Source of the DNA: Serripes groenlandicus
Taxonomy: Eukaryota; Mollusca; Bivalvia; Cardiida; Cardiidae
Length of the DNA: 64,000 nt
Assembly (NCBI GenBank): GCA_031761405.1
Contig: JASEVX010000345.1
Coordinates: 64,501 to 128,500 of the forward strand
Direction of reading: 5' to 3'
Position 1 is the first letter of the stretch; each line of letters opens with the position of its first letter. Below are positions 22,107-33,510 of the stretch, piece by piece. The notes below the pieces were generated by a model. The model worked only from the letters and a program-made list of their open reading frames with translations. It did not search any database and was not told the DNA's origin. Position numbers and translations under genes: made by a program.

Positions 22107-24484
22107 ACTAGAATTGTTTTGACAAAAACATATGTCTCCCCCTCAAATATCTGTCAAAATCTCTCAAAACATTCCAACCTATAAAGCAGACAAACAAAAA
22201 TTTGACCAAGTTGGACAGTACTCAATTTTTAAATACTAATGTTTTGTCTTGACCTGGTACAAAGTGGACATGATTTCAAATGGTTTACAGAAACACATAT
22301 TTTTACTGCAGCTGTAACATTCAAGACTGAAGTATTCTTCAAAACAGTTAACAACTGTTGCTAAACATAAGCAAGCCGTCTTGGAGATATTGAGTGGACA
22401 GGAAATAAAGCCTAAAACCTTTGAGCTTCAAGCGTGACCTTGACCTTGAACCGGTATGGTCGAGACGCGGGTTCTGCACGTCGCCTTGATGAGGTGAACA
22501 TGTGACCCAAGTTTCATGAAAATTCTTTAAGCTGTTTTGGAGATATGGAGCGGCACAAAATAAAGCCTCAAACCTTTGACCTTCAAGCGTGACCTTGACC
22601 TTGACCCAGTATGTTCGAGACGCGGGTTCTGCACGTCGCCTTGATGAGGTGAACATGTGACCAAATTTTCATGAAAATCCTTCAAGCCGTCTTGGAGATA
22701 TTGACTGGACACAAAATAAAGCCTAAAACCTTTGACCTTCAAGCGTGACCTTGACCTTTAACCGGTATGGTGGAGACGCGGGTTCTGCACGTCGCCTTGA
22801 TGAGGTGAACATGTGACCCAAGTTTCATGAAAATCCTTTAAGGAGATATGGAGCGGACACAAAATAAAGCTTCAAACATTTGACCTTCAAGCGTGACCTT
22901 GACCTTGACCCAGTATGGTCGAGACGCGGGTTCTGAACGTCGCCTTGACGAGGTGAACATCTGACCCAAGTTTCATGAAAATCCTTCAAGCCGTCTTGGA
23001 GATATTGAGTGGACACGAAATAAAGCCTAAAACCTTTGACCTTCAAGCGTGACCTTGACCTTGAACCGGTATGGTCGAGACGCGGGTTCTGCACGTCGCC
23101 TTGATGAGGTGAACATGTGACCCAAGTATCATGAAAATCCTTTAAGGAGATATGGAGTGGACACAAAATAAAGCCTCAAACCTTTGACCTTCAAGCGTGA
23201 CCTTGACCCAGTATGGTCGAGACGCGGGTTCTGCACGTCCCCTTGATGAGGTGAACATCTGACCCAAGTTTCATGAAAATACTTCAAACCGTCTTGGAGA
23301 TATGGAGTTGACACAAAATAAAGCCTCAAACCTTTGACCTTCAAACGTGACCTTGACCTTGACCCGGTATGGTCGAGACACGGGTTATGCACGTCGCCTT
23401 GATGAGGTGAACATGTGACCCAAGTTTCATGAAAATCTTTCAAGCCGTCTTGGAGATATGGAGCGGACACGAAATAAAGCCTCAAACCTTTGACCTTCAA
23501 GCGTGACCTTGACCTTGACCCTATATTGTCGAGACACGGGTTCTGCACGTCGCCTTGATGAGGTGAACATGTGACCGAAGTTTCATTAAAATCCTTCAAG
23601 CCATCTGGGAGATATGGAGCGGACACAAAATAAAGCCTCAAACCTTTGACCTTCAAGCGTGACCTTGACATTGACCCTATATTGTCGAGACGCAAGTTCT
23701 GCACGTCACCTTGATGAGGTGAATATGTGACCCAAGTTTCATGAAAATCCTTCAAGCCGTCTGGGAGATATGGAGCGGACACGAAATAAAGCCTCAAACC
23801 TTTGACCTTCAAGCGTGACCTTGACATTGACCCTATATTGTTGAGACGCGGGTTCTGCACGTCGCCTTGATGAGGTGAACATGTGACCCAAGTTTCATGA
23901 AAATCCTTCAAGCCGTCTCGGAGATATGGAGCGGACACGAAATAAAGCCTCAAACCTTTGACCTTCAAGCGTGACCTTGACCTTGACCCTATATTGTCGA
24001 GACGCGAGTTCTGCACGTCGCCTTGATGAGGTGAACATGTGACCTAAGTTTCATGAAAATCCTTCAAGCCGTCTCGGAGATATGGAGCGGACACGAAATA
24101 AAGCCTCAAACCTTTGACCTTCAAGCGTGACCTTGACCCTATATTGTCGAGACGCGGGTTCTGCACGTTGCCTTGATGAGGTGAACATGTGACCCAAGTT
24201 TCATGAAAATCCTTCAAGCCGTCTGGGAGATATGGAGCGGACACGAAATAAAGCCTCAAACCTTTGACCTTCAAGCGTGACCTTGACCTTGACCCTATAT
24301 TGTCGAGACGCGGGTTCTGCACGTCGCCTTGATGAGGTGAACATGTGACCCAAGTTTCATGAAAATCCTTCAAGCCGTCTGGGAGATATGGATCGGACAA
24401 GATTTTGGGGACGAACAGACAGACAGACAGACATCAAGGACAAAAACAATATATCTCCCCTGTATACAGGGGGAGACATAATAA
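22107..24484 (+). mobile_element. HINE-like element, family D (long array)
   Basis: Head ACTAGAATTGTTTTGACAAA with ATGTCTCCCCCTC. About 13 units, many exactly 156 bp apart (23531, 23687, 23843). Each contains GACCCAAGTTTCATGAAAAT and CCTTTGACCTTCAAGCGTGA. Then (GACA)n and tail ATATCTCCCC-TGTATACAG-GGGGAGACATAATAA. Because 156 is divisible by three, the minus strand stays open for hundreds of codons; no protein family is recognised. Confidence 0.9.
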
Positions 24485-25704
24485 GATTATTAGCTACAAG
24501 GATTGACTGTATGTTTTACGCATTGTAGAGACAATATGCTCTGTTGGACAATTACGCTGTATGTGCTACAATGCCCTTGATAACCATGGTCAGAAAATTT
24601 AAACAAAAACCCCAAGAAGTCTTACCCTGTCCACAAGTAAATAGACAACTTTCCCTTTGGTTTATATGGTGTCCTTCTTTCTCGTCCAAAGGGAATGCTT
24701 TATTTCTATTTCACGTTAAAGTATTATGTAATGTAGAAATTTCTATTTGACAGGCAATATATTTCCTTAGATTTTTCATATTCTGCCAAGCATTGAAGGT
24801 TAAGAAACTTGGAAAGTAGAACACCACATACAAAGTTTAGATCTTAGAACTAAAAAAATAAAAGTTCAATGTTAAAAGAAACTTCAATATTTTTTCTACA
24901 ACAAACAAGTTTCAAGGAACTGTTAAACCTTCCTACCCGTATTTTCGTGACCTATTTAACTATGATCAATAAATCAACATGAAACCTCTGAATAGGGATA
25001 TGGCTATATTGCATGCAGCTTCCATTATTACAAAAGAATAAGTACTTAAAAGGTATTTATTAAACACTTGAAACTGTAAAGACACCAAATGATGGCTGTT
25101 ATCAATCATATTCATCAAGCAAAATCTTATTTAAAATTTCATCGACATGTGACAAGTAGTGTCTCAGATATGCATTTAAACGCAAGCCCTTTCCCACATA
25201 CAGATGCTTTCTGACTCCTCTGCAGCAGACAACTTTTGAAAAGATAGAGGCCAAAGAAAATGGTCATAATTATTAATTTCTCCTTTTGCCACAATGTTAT
25301 CATCTTTATTCAATAAAAAATACTTTCATTTATTTAGATTTTCCGTCATCTGGTGCAGATTTGTTGTATGCAGTAACAGTTTGTAACTTTAGCGTAAGGT
25401 TAATGCAAAAATGAATTAAGTTAGTTTGAATCAGACTTCTGTAAACCTTTGCATTTAGGTCCGTATCTAAGACTGTACATGAAATGTCCCATGTATTTAT
25501 TTACATCTTGGTAAGTATGATTGTTTGCCATCCTCTTTTGACAACTGTTACTGCAGATAATTGCAAAAGTTACACAAGTAGTGTCTGAGATATGAAATTA
25601 AACTTTCAAAGGTTAACCGAATGCTGATGCAAGAAGGATGGACTGAAAAATAGTCAATACATCAGCTGCAATTTCGATGCAATAAAAAATAACCCAAGTC
25701 TTAC
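24485..25704. other. HERC1-like intron
   Basis: Holds the exon scrap at 24626 and a TTAA-MITE copy at 25187-25390 (CCCTTTCCCACATACAGATG at left, diverged right end). Otherwise AT-rich with no further exon recognised. Confidence 0.5.
24626..24660 (-). pseudogene. Degraded copy of the 25.8-kb exon end plus donor
   Basis: The plus-strand string AGTCTTACC-TGTCCACAAGT at the donor of the 25.8-kb exon recurs here about 1.1 kb downstream in transcription, followed by a diverged match to the GGGVYTCGHG codons. It contains a small insertion that breaks the frame. Too short and altered to be a functional exon. Confidence 0.5.
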
Positions 25705-25930
25705 CATGTCCACAAGTATAGACACCTCCCCCTTTAGCAAGGATCAGGGAGAACTGTGCCCCACATAAAACCTTCCTAGCTGTAACACCTTGTAGAGTAT
25801 CTATTTTCTGTGGGGTGAGCACTCGGTTTGTGTTACCATGCCCCAGTTTACCATAGTCTCCATCCCCAAATGACCAGACTGTGGATCCATCAGTGGACAT
25901 ACACAAGGTATGGTTCAAACCACATGACAC
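25705..25930 (-). CDS. HERC1: HERC1-like RLD2 exon, open
   Basis: Acceptor TCTGTTAG and donor CATG|GTAAGA bracket an open frame of 226 nt: VSCGLNHTLCMSTDGSTVWS, FGDGDYGKLGHGNTNRV, LTPQKIDTLQGV, CGAQFSLILAKGGGVYTCGH. It holds one and a half RCC1 blades with the canonical DGDYGKLG-GN turn. Splicing to the 21.9-kb exon gives GHDRLIGQPDSRARYH in frame, as in HERC1. A degraded copy of its last 35 nt plus donor lies at 24626-24660. Confidence 0.85.
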
Positions 25931-26348
25931 CTAACAGAAAACAAAGAAATATTTTAACAACATTAAAACATACATTTAATGTCTTTAGAAATTGGCTTTT
26001 TTAAAGCCGATTTCTATTTGTAACGGCAATTAATTAGTCAACATACACAAGGTTAAGTTCAAACCACAAGGCGCCAAACTGTTGATGAAAAAATATTCCT
26101 CATCAGTTTTGGTTGAAAAAATCTCCACTTTTGAAGTTCTCTCTAAAATAACAGGAGAAGAAGAGCACACACAATTTCTATACATTGAAATCATGCAAAG
26201 ACATCAAAACATTGTCTGTAATAGGAAGAAGATTAATACTTTTCCACATACAACAAATCTGCAGCAGACAACTTTAAAATCATTTCGGCATATAAAATAT
26301 TATGCCAAAACTCTCCATAAAGGAGAGAAAGGAGAGTGTAATTATCTA

Positions 26349-26578
26349 TTAACCCATTCCCTCATACGGCAATTCTGAAGCAGACGACTTAGAAAGTATT
26401 TTGTCAAAAAATAGAAAATCTCCATAATTGAATGTATAACCTATGACAAAAAGTGGAAAACATTGTGGCAAAAGGAGAAATTGCACATTTTGTGCAATTT
26501 CTTCTTTTGTCACTATGTTTTCAAAAAGCCGTCTGCTGCAGAGGCATCAGAAAGTGTCTATATGAGGGAAAGGGTTAA
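26349..26578 (-). mobile_element. TTAA-flanked MITE, inverted
   Basis: TTAACCCATTCCCTCATACG ... TATATGAGGGAAAGGGTTAA. The right part AGAGGCATCAGAAAGTGTCT is the inverse of the usual left end, so this copy is in the opposite orientation. Palindrome GAGAAATTGCACATTTTGTG CAATTTCTTC. Confidence 0.85.
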
Positions 26579-26579
26579 A

Positions 26580-26685
26580 GTTGAAAACATTGTGGCAAAG
26601 AAGAAATTACTCATTAAATGCAATTTCTTCATTTGTTTCAACATTTTCAAAAGTCGTTTGCTGTGTAAAAGTGGGAAAGGGTTAC
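26580..26685 (-). repeat. TTAA-type MITE fragment
   Basis: AAAACATTGTGGCAAAGAAG AAATTAC ... GTCGTTTGCTGTGTAAAAGT GGGAAAGGGTTA, abutting the previous copy and ending 12 bases from the 26.7-kb exon donor. Confidence 0.6.
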
Positions 26686-26697
26686 AGAAAGACTTAC

Positions 26698-26831
26698 AAA
26701 TCCAATCTGGAAAGCCTTTAAAGCTGCTGCTCTATTGGGTATTTTCATGTTGGTGGTTGTTCCTAAGCCAAGCGTCCATAGTCCCCATTACCAAACGTAA
26801 ATAACTTCCTGTGCTTAAAACGACAGGATGC
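26698..26831 (-). pseudogene. HERC1: HERC1-like RLD2 exon with deletion and frameshift
   Basis: Acceptor GTTACAG, then ASCRFKHRKLFTFGNGDYGR L. After one missing base it continues LGTTTNMKIPNRAAALKAFQ, IGF, and the donor GTAAGT. Relative to HERC1, about seven codons between FKH and KLFTF are missing, which removes the central strand of the blade. The missing base falls in the GRLGLGN turn. Phases at both ends fit the 27.8- and 25.8-kb exons. Confidence 0.75.
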
Positions 26832-27037
26832 CTGTAACAGGAATGAATAGAGGTTTAATACTGCTAATGCTTCTTTTCCTATGATGTAATGTATTAAAGT
26901 AAACTTGCAACATTGTTCAAGTAATTTCACAGCAATTTTCATGGGAACGTTACCTCTATTACAGGTAAGTTTATCCTAAAAAACTGTTGTAATTATTGTG
27001 TAGTGTTCTACGCCACTTTAAAGAAAAAATCAGTTAT

Positions 27038-27230
27038 ATCACAGCATTTCCTGGGTAAGTTACCAGTACTACTGGTCCATTTATTCTGACACCAGCCATT
27101 TAGTTTTAATGCTTACCCAACAACCTGAGCGCAAAGGATGGCAGCCATTACTAGAATCTTTAAAGTCTTTGGCAACCCTTAGAACTCCCGCACCCAGGGT
27201 ACTCTACCACTACACCATCGAGGCAGTCTC
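27038..27230 (-). mobile_element. tRNA-derived SINE, family 2
   Basis: Minus-strand tRNA-like head (GATGGTGTAGTGGTAGAG, then GTGCGGGAGTTC) and a body with AGTACTGGTAACTTACCCAG. Related copies at 40375 and 54683. Confidence 0.6.
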
Positions 27231-27379
27231 AACAAGTTGTAAATTAAGAGCACCAAGGAGGGAAACTCCTACTACAATGTTTAAAGTCTCTTGTTGACCC
27301 AACCTTGGATCAGAACCTAATCACCTGCTAACAAGGAAGATTTTCTAAACACAATACCACTGAGCCGGTCAATAAGACT

Positions 27380-27677
27380 CTCACCTTTAACAAATCTGCA
27401 GCAGACAACTCTGAAAGCATCTAGGCATTAAACTGAAAACGTCTAGAAATGAAAGCATAATTCATGAACAGAAAGTCGTCTCCTGTAGAATGTCAAAATG
27501 TGTCTTCATTAAGGAAAAGGTTAAGGGAATTAAAATGGCAAAGTTAAGATCTAGCAATATAATCATATTGATCGTGAGCAATAAATATGCCTGTAATGTT
27601 TACAGATTACACAGATTTTATAAATTTTTGCCAATACTTTTTCTGCTGCTGATTTGTCTTATGTTGAAAAGGGTTAA
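27380..27677 (-). repeat. TTAA-type MITE fragments
   Basis: AACAAATCTGCAGCAGACAA at 27391, GTCGTCTCCTGTAGAATGTC ending GGAAAAGGTTAA (27476-27525), and GATTTGTCTTATGTTGAAAA GGGTTAA at 27651-27677. All decayed. Confidence 0.5.
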
Positions 27678-27703
27678 CAGACTGTTAAGATATGTAAACT
27701 TAC

Positions 27704-27887
27704 CTGTAAAACTTCCTCCCCCTTCAACGGTTCTATCTGTTGGGGTTGTCTCTGCCTATCACTGTTTCAATGACCTAACTTCCCATAGTCTCCATCCCCC
27801 CAGCTAAACACCTCCCCCCGCTCTCCATGACTGCAATACTGTGACCATCGGAGCCAACAGACGTGGACAACTGGGTCACCACAAAAC
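27704..27887 (-). pseudogene. HERC1: HERC1-like RLD2 exon with frameshift and nonsense codon
   Basis: The first half reads GFVVTQLSTSVGSDGHSIAV, MESG. After a run of six G where four are expected, the frame shifts and reads GEVFSWGDGDYGKLGH, then TGA, then NSDRQRQPQQIEPLKGEEVL, Q. Every piece matches the RLD2 blade of HERC1 (recalled). The stop is a GGA-to-TGA type change of the invariant GHGN Gly. The acceptor TTTATCAG and donor CAG|GTAAGT are intact. Confidence 0.8.
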
Positions 27888-28160
27888 CTGATAAAAACAA
27901 GCAAATTCATGAAATTTTTATCCCCCGCTTGCAGGAAATATTGTAGGAAAATGTTGAGGTTAGGTTTAAACATGTCAGTAGACTTTTTATTGAACATGTA
28001 TTAACGGTTAACATTTGTGGCAGTTATTGCACGGAAACAGCAACAAACAACATTTTTTGTTAAATAAGGGGCCATAACTCCACCGAATAAAGTCTACAGA
28101 AAGTGACGATCGAACTTGGCCTAGCCCTTAAGGCATTTAACCTTGTTACCAAGTTTGAAA

Positions 28161-28890
28161 ACAAGAGTACCGCAAACGGTACATAATACGCCCGTCAGGA
28201 ACTTCTTTGCAACTCATGCAGAATTTGACAAATATCTTAAGTCCAAAAAGGGGCATAACTCATTCAAAAATTGACGAAATTCAAAGAAATGTGAACTTGA
28301 TCTGTGACACTTGATTACAAAGCCATATACATAATTTCAGCTCAATACATCAAAGCATGTAGAAAAAAAGTGCGGAAAACAAATATTCTAAGTCCAAAAA
28401 GGGGCATGACTCATTCAAAAATTGACGAAATCCCAGGAAATATGAACTTGATCTGTGACACATCACTACAAAGCCTTATACAAAATTTCAGCTCAATAGC
28501 TCGAAGCATGTAGAAAAAAAGTGCGGAAAACAAATATTCTAAGTCCCAAAAGGGGCATAACTCATTTAAAAATTGATGAAATCCCAGGAAATGTGAACTT
28601 GATGTGTGACACATCATTACAAAGCCTTATACAAAATTTCAGCTCAATAGCTCAATGCATGTAGAAAAAAAGTGCGGAAAACAAATATTCTAAGTCCAAA
28701 AAGGGGCATAACTCATTCAAAAATTTACGAAATCTCAGGAAATATGAACTTGATCTGTGACACATCACTACAAAGCCTTATACATTTCAGCTCAATGGCT
28801 CAAAGTATGTAGGAAAAAAGTGCGGAAAACCCGAACGGACGGACATGACCATACCATAATACGTACCATTTTTAAGAAACGGTCGTATAA
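28161..28890 (+). mobile_element. HINE-like element, family E, nested in F
   Basis: Head ACAAGAGTACCGCAAACGGT AC forms a perfect small hairpin and carries TAATACGCCC. Units spaced 151 bp (28239, 28390, 28541, 28692) with AAGTCCAAAAAGGGGCATAA and AAAATTTCAGCTCAATAGCT. Tail GAACGGACGGACATGACC, then AATACGTACC-ATTTTTAAGAAAC-GGTCGTATAA. Confidence 0.85.
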
Positions 28891-29363
28891 AAAACGGTTC
28901 ACATTTGTGGCAGTTATTGCACGGAAACAGCAACAAACAACATTTTTTGTTAAATAACTCCACCAAATAAAGTCTACCGAAAGTGACGATCGAACTTGGC
29001 CTAGCCCTTAAGGCATTTAACGTTGTTACTAAGTTTGACAAAAAACTGTTCACATTTGTGGCAGTTATTGCACGAAAACAGCAACAAACAACATTGTTTG
29101 TTAATTAAGGGGCCATAACTCCACCGAATAAAGTCCGCCCAAAGTGACGATCGAACTTCGCCTAGCCCTTAAGGCATTTAACGTTGTTACCAAGTTTGAA
29201 AAAAAACGGTTCACATTTGTGGCAGTTATTGCACGGAAACGGCAACAAACAACATTTTTTGTTAATTAAGGGGCCATAACTCCACCGAATGAAGTCTGCC
29301 GAAAGTGATGATCGAACTTGGCCTAGCCCTTAAGGCATTTAACCTTGTTACCAAGTTTGAAAA

Positions 29364-30685
29364 ACAAGAGGCCCATGAGGGCCTATGCTCTACTGGTATG
29401 GTTCTTTGGTCATTTTCAATCCAGAGCATGTATGTATGGTGAAGATCGGATAGTAAATGGAGGCTCTTTTGTGTTCACAAGCTGTATTATAGCAATTTTT
29501 ACAATTTCATGGGCCATAATCCAGTCTTGCATGGGCGGATCTAGCTGGTTTTCAAAAGGAACCAAGCTCTCATCAATATTTAACTACTATCTAAGTTTGG
29601 TGAAGATCAGATAGTAAATGGAGCCTCTATTGTGTTCACATGCTCAATTATAGCAATTTGGACAATTTCAAGGGCCATAATCCAGTCTTGCATGGGCGGA
29701 TCTGGCTGGTTTAGGAAAGGAACCGAGCTCTCATGGATATCTTACTACTGTATAAGTTTGGTTGAGATACAATCAAAAGTGAAGACTGTATCGTGTTAAA
29801 AAGTTCTTTTATAGCAATTTTGACCATTGCAAGGGCCATAATCCAGTCATGCATGGGCGGATCTGGCTGGTTTTCGAAAGGAACCGAGCTCTCATGGATA
29901 TCTAACTACTGTATAAGTTTGGTTGAGATACAATCAAACGTGAAGACTGTATCGTGTTAACAAGCTCTTTTATAGCAATTTTGACCATTTCATGGGCCAT
30001 AATCCAGTCTTGCATGGGCGGATCTGACTGGTTTTCAAAAGGAACCGAGCTCTCATAGATATCTAACTACTGTATAAGTTTAGTTGAGATACAATCAAAA
30101 GTGAAGACTGTATCGTGTTAACAAGCTGTTTTATAGCAATTTTGACCATTTCAAGGGCCATAATCCAGTCTTGCATGGGCGGATCTGGCTGGTTTTCGAA
30201 AGGAACCGAGCTCTCATGAATATCTAACTACTGTATAAGTTTGGTTGAGATACAATTAAAAGTGAAGACTGTATCGTGTTAACAAGGTCTTTTATAGCAA
30301 TTTTGACCATTTCAAGGGCCATAATCCAGTCATGCTTGGGCGGATCTGGCTGGTTTTCGAAGGGAACCGAGCTCTCATGGATATCTAACTACTGTATAAG
30401 TTAGGTTGAGATACAATCAAACATGAAGACTGTATCGTGTTAACAAGCTCTTTTATAGCAATTTTGACCATTTCAAGGGCCATAATCCAGTCATGCATGG
30501 GCGGATCTGGCTGGTTTTTGAAAGGAACCGAGCTCTCATGGATATCTAACTACTGTATAAGTTTAGTTGAGATACAATCAAAAGTGAAGACTGTATGTTG
30601 TTAACAAGAAATTGTTTACCGACGCACGGACGGCGGACACATCGCCACGACATAAGCCCTTCTGGCCTTTGGCCAGTAGAGCTAA
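29364..30685 (+). mobile_element. HINE-like element, family C, nested in F
   Basis: Head ACAAGAGGCCCATGAGGGCC with TGCTCTACTGG. Units exactly 161 bp apart (29511, 29672, 29833, 29994, 30155) with AGGGCCATAATCCAGTCTTG and GGAACCGAGCTCTCATGGAT. Tail ACGCACGGACGGCGGAC and the hairpin CCTTCTGGCC-TTT-GGCCAGTAGAGCTAA. CCAGTAGAGC is the reverse complement of the head's GCTCTACTGG. Confidence 0.9.
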
Positions 30686-31007
30686 AAACCGGTTCATATT
30701 TGTGGCAGTTATTGCACGGAAACAGCAACAAACAACATTTTTTGTTAAATAAGGGGCCATAACTCCACCAAATAAAGTCCGCTAAAAGTGACGATCGAAC
30801 TTGGCCTAGCCCTTAAGGCATTTAACCTTGTTACCAAGTTTGAAGAAAAAAACGGTTCATATTTGTGGCAGTTATTGCACGGAAACAGCAACAAACAACA
30901 TTTTTTGTTAAATAAGGGGCAATAACTCCACCAAATAAAGTCTGCCGAAAGTGACGATCGAACTTGGCCAAGCCCTAAAGGCATTTAACCTTGTTACCAA
31001 GTTTGAA

Positions 31008-32272
31008 ACAAGAGGGCCATGATGGCCCTGGAATCGCTCACCTGATTTTTTTTTTCACTTTAGCTATATAAGCCTCGCCATCTGGCGGGCATAGTTTCCA
31101 ACCAATCAACTTGGCTTTAAGGAATCTGATAGAGGGTCACCCTAGGAACATTTCTACAAAATTATTTGAAAATCGGCCTGACACTTTTGAAGTAGAAGAT
31201 TTTTTAAGTTTTCACTATAGCAATAAAAGGCAAAATAGCCCCGCCCCCTGGCGGCCATGTTTTTTGACCAATCAACATGGCTTGAAGGAATCTGATAGAG
31301 GGTCATCCAAGGAACATTTCTACAAAATTATTTGAAAATCGGCCCGACACTTTTGGAGGAGAAGATTTTTTAAGTTTGCACTATAGCCATATAAGGCAAA
31401 AAAGCCCCGCCCCCCTGGCGGCCATGTTTTTCGACCAATCAACAGGGCTTCAAGGAATCTGATAGAGAGTCACCCAAGGAACATTTCTACAAAATAAGTT
31501 CAAAATCTGCCAACTAGTTAGGGAGAAGTAGAATTTTGAAGTTTTTTTCGTTTCGTTGCCATGGAAACCAGAATTCTGCATGGATCCCAAAATTTGAAGG
31601 AATTCTGGTGAGGTCATTGAGAGGATGCTTTCTGTGAAGTTTCATCCCAATTGACCCACCGGTTACTGAGGAGAAGATGTTGAAGATTTTTTAAGTTTGC
31701 ACTATAACCATAAAAGGCAAAATAGCCCCGCCCCCTGGCGGCCATGTTTTTGACCAATCAACATGACTTGAAGGAATCTGATAGAGGGTCGCCCAAGGAA
31801 CATTTCTACAAATTTATTTGAAAATCGGCCTGACACTTTTGGAGAAGAAGATTTTTTAAGTTTGCACTATAGCCATATAAGGAAAAATAGCCCCGCCCCC
31901 CCTGGCGGCCATGTTTTTCGACCAATCAACATGGCTTGAAGGAATCTGATAGAAAGTCACCCGAGGAACATTTCTACAAAATTATTTGAAAATCGGCCTG
32001 ACACTTTCGGAGGAGAAGATTTTTTAAGAATTTTGAAGTTTTTTCATTTCGTTGCCATGGAAACCAGAATTCTGCATGGATTCCGAAAATTTTAAGGAAT
32101 TCTGGTGAGGACATTGAGAGAATGCTTTCTGTGAAGTTTCATCCCAGTTGACCCACCGGTTACAGAGGAGAAAATGTTGACGGACGACGGACGACAGACG
32201 ACGGACAACGGACGCCGGACATAGGGCGATCACAATAACTCACCTTGAGCACTTCGTGCACAGGTGAGCTAA
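31008..32272 (+). mobile_element. HINE-like element, family A, nested in F
   Basis: Head ACAAGAGGGCCATGATGGCC. Contains the 3' block twice (31560-31680 and 32050-32165), so two partial elements are fused in tandem. Tail hairpin has the loop variant TTGAGC-ACTTCGT-GCACAGGTGAGCTAA. Confidence 0.85.
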
Positions 32273-32318
32273 AAAAACGGTTCATATTTGTGGCAGTTAT
32301 TGCACGGAAACGAAGTGT

Positions 32319-32362
<44 letters not shown>

Positions 32363-32438
32363 GTCAGACGGACGGACAGACGGACAAATCGAAATTAATA
32401 ACCCCCCTTTTTTTCTTCGAAAAACAGCGGGGTTATAA

Positions 32439-32780
32439 TTTGATGAGCTGTCCCGCAAGAAAACCAACATTGTGGACTCTGCATAATTATTATGTAAGTA
32501 CCACTCTATTCAACTAAACACCTCCCTACTTCAAGAGTATCAAAGGTTTTCTGTATAAGGAACATGGTTATTAATTACATGTAGTTTGTCGGAAGAAGCA
32601 CATGTGTTGCCTGCCAATAAGTCATTACTGAACGCGTAATGTGATTGAATCCCTATGTGTCTACATGACGCGGCAGGCAACCTAAATAGCTTGATATGTC
32701 ATTTATCTGAACACAAATTATAAAATGTCTTTCTTCATATTTTAAAAGGTTAGCTTCTTAAACCTTTAAAACAGATTCTT
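32439..32780. other. No gene; MITE scrap
   Basis: 32450-32500 (ATTGTGGACTCTGCATAAT) resembles the palindromic MITE piece at 18.65 kb. Otherwise unassigned intron sequence. Confidence 0.4.
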
Positions 32781-32991
32781 TTAACCTTTTCCCACATACA
32801 ACAATTTGGTAGCAGATGACTATGAAAACATCTTGGTAGAAATAAGGAACATCTTAATAAATGAAAGTATGATAGTCATATAAAGTTGAAAGCATTGTGG
32901 CAAAAGGAGAAAGTGCTTGTTTTGATCAATTTCTCATTTTGTCACAATGGTTTCAAATGTTGACATCAGAAAGCGTGTGGGAAAGGGTTAA
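32781..32991 (-). mobile_element. TTAA-flanked MITE, inverted
   Basis: TTAACCTTTTCCCACATACA ... GTGTGGGAAAGGGTTAA. Left part ACAATTTGGTAGCAGATGAC and right part GACATCAGAAAGCGTGTGGG mark the inverted orientation. Ends 24 bases from the 33.1-kb exon donor. Confidence 0.85.
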
Positions 32992-33015
32992 AGCTATTTA
33001 TGAACTATAATTAAC

Positions 33016-33153
33016 CTTGTAGAGCAGAGGTAATAGTGTGAGTTTCAGATCATCAGAATTTCCTTGACCAAGTCTGTCATAACTACCTTCCCCACATGCA
33101 AGCACTGTACCATTGGCTTGCAATACAAATGTACAGTTCTGGCCACAGATTAT
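33016..33153 (-). pseudogene. HERC1: HERC1-like RLD2 exon, one base short
   Basis: Acceptor CTTTCAG, then IICGQNCTFVLQANGTVLAC, GEGSYDRLGQGNSDDL: an RCC1 blade nearly identical to vertebrate HERC1 (recalled). The last 30 nt read KLTLLPLLYK in frame. One added base restores the expected ALQG end and the phase needed by the 27.8-kb exon (CTA CAA G|GT TTT GTG). A conserved Gly of GEGSYG is Asp here. The donor GTTAAT is weak. Confidence 0.8.
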
Positions 33154-33310
33154 CTGAAAGTAAAACACAGAAAAGATTGAAAACTTCATGAATTATTTAA
33201 GTGTTTACCAGTGTCTTTAGCAATATGATTAGGTAGCAAACTTGGTTGATATATTATACCAATTATCAAAGTAAGTTTGATAAAGATCAGAACATATCTA
33301 CTTAAAATTA

Positions 33311-33510
33311 GCCCTTTCCCAATTGCAGAAGAATTTTCCTTAGCTGCTGAAAATGATTTTTGAAATCCTTTGATGATCAATTTCTCCTTTATCCACAATG
33401 CTTTCAAATCTATTCAATAATGATATTTAAATTTTAGGTGATTTTCCAAATGTTTGCCCTGTTGTTTTTAAAGCTGCTGCTGCAGATATATTGTATGTGG
33501 AAAATGGGAG
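33311..33510 (+). repeat. TTAA-type MITE, decayed
   Basis: TTAGCCCTTTCCCAATTGCA ... GATATATTGTATGTGGAAAA TGGG. The palindrome is reduced to TTTGATGATCAATTTCTCCT. TTAA lost at both ends. Confidence 0.65.

Larger units (their letters stand above)
27998..32438 (+). mobile_element. HINE-like element, family F, host of three nested elements
   Basis: Units of about 161 bp (CATTTGTGGCAGTTATTGCA, AGGGGCCATAACTCCACCGA, AGTGACGATCGAACTTGGCC, ending ACCAAGTTTGAAAAAA) occupy 27998-28160, 28891-29363, 30686-31007 and 32273-32320. The tail follows at 32320-32438: (GACA)n/(GACG)n and AACCCCCCTTTTTTTCTTCG, AAAAACAGCGGGGTTATAA. No head recognised. The three gaps between blocks are exactly a family-E, a family-C and a family-A element. 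Confidence 0.85.
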
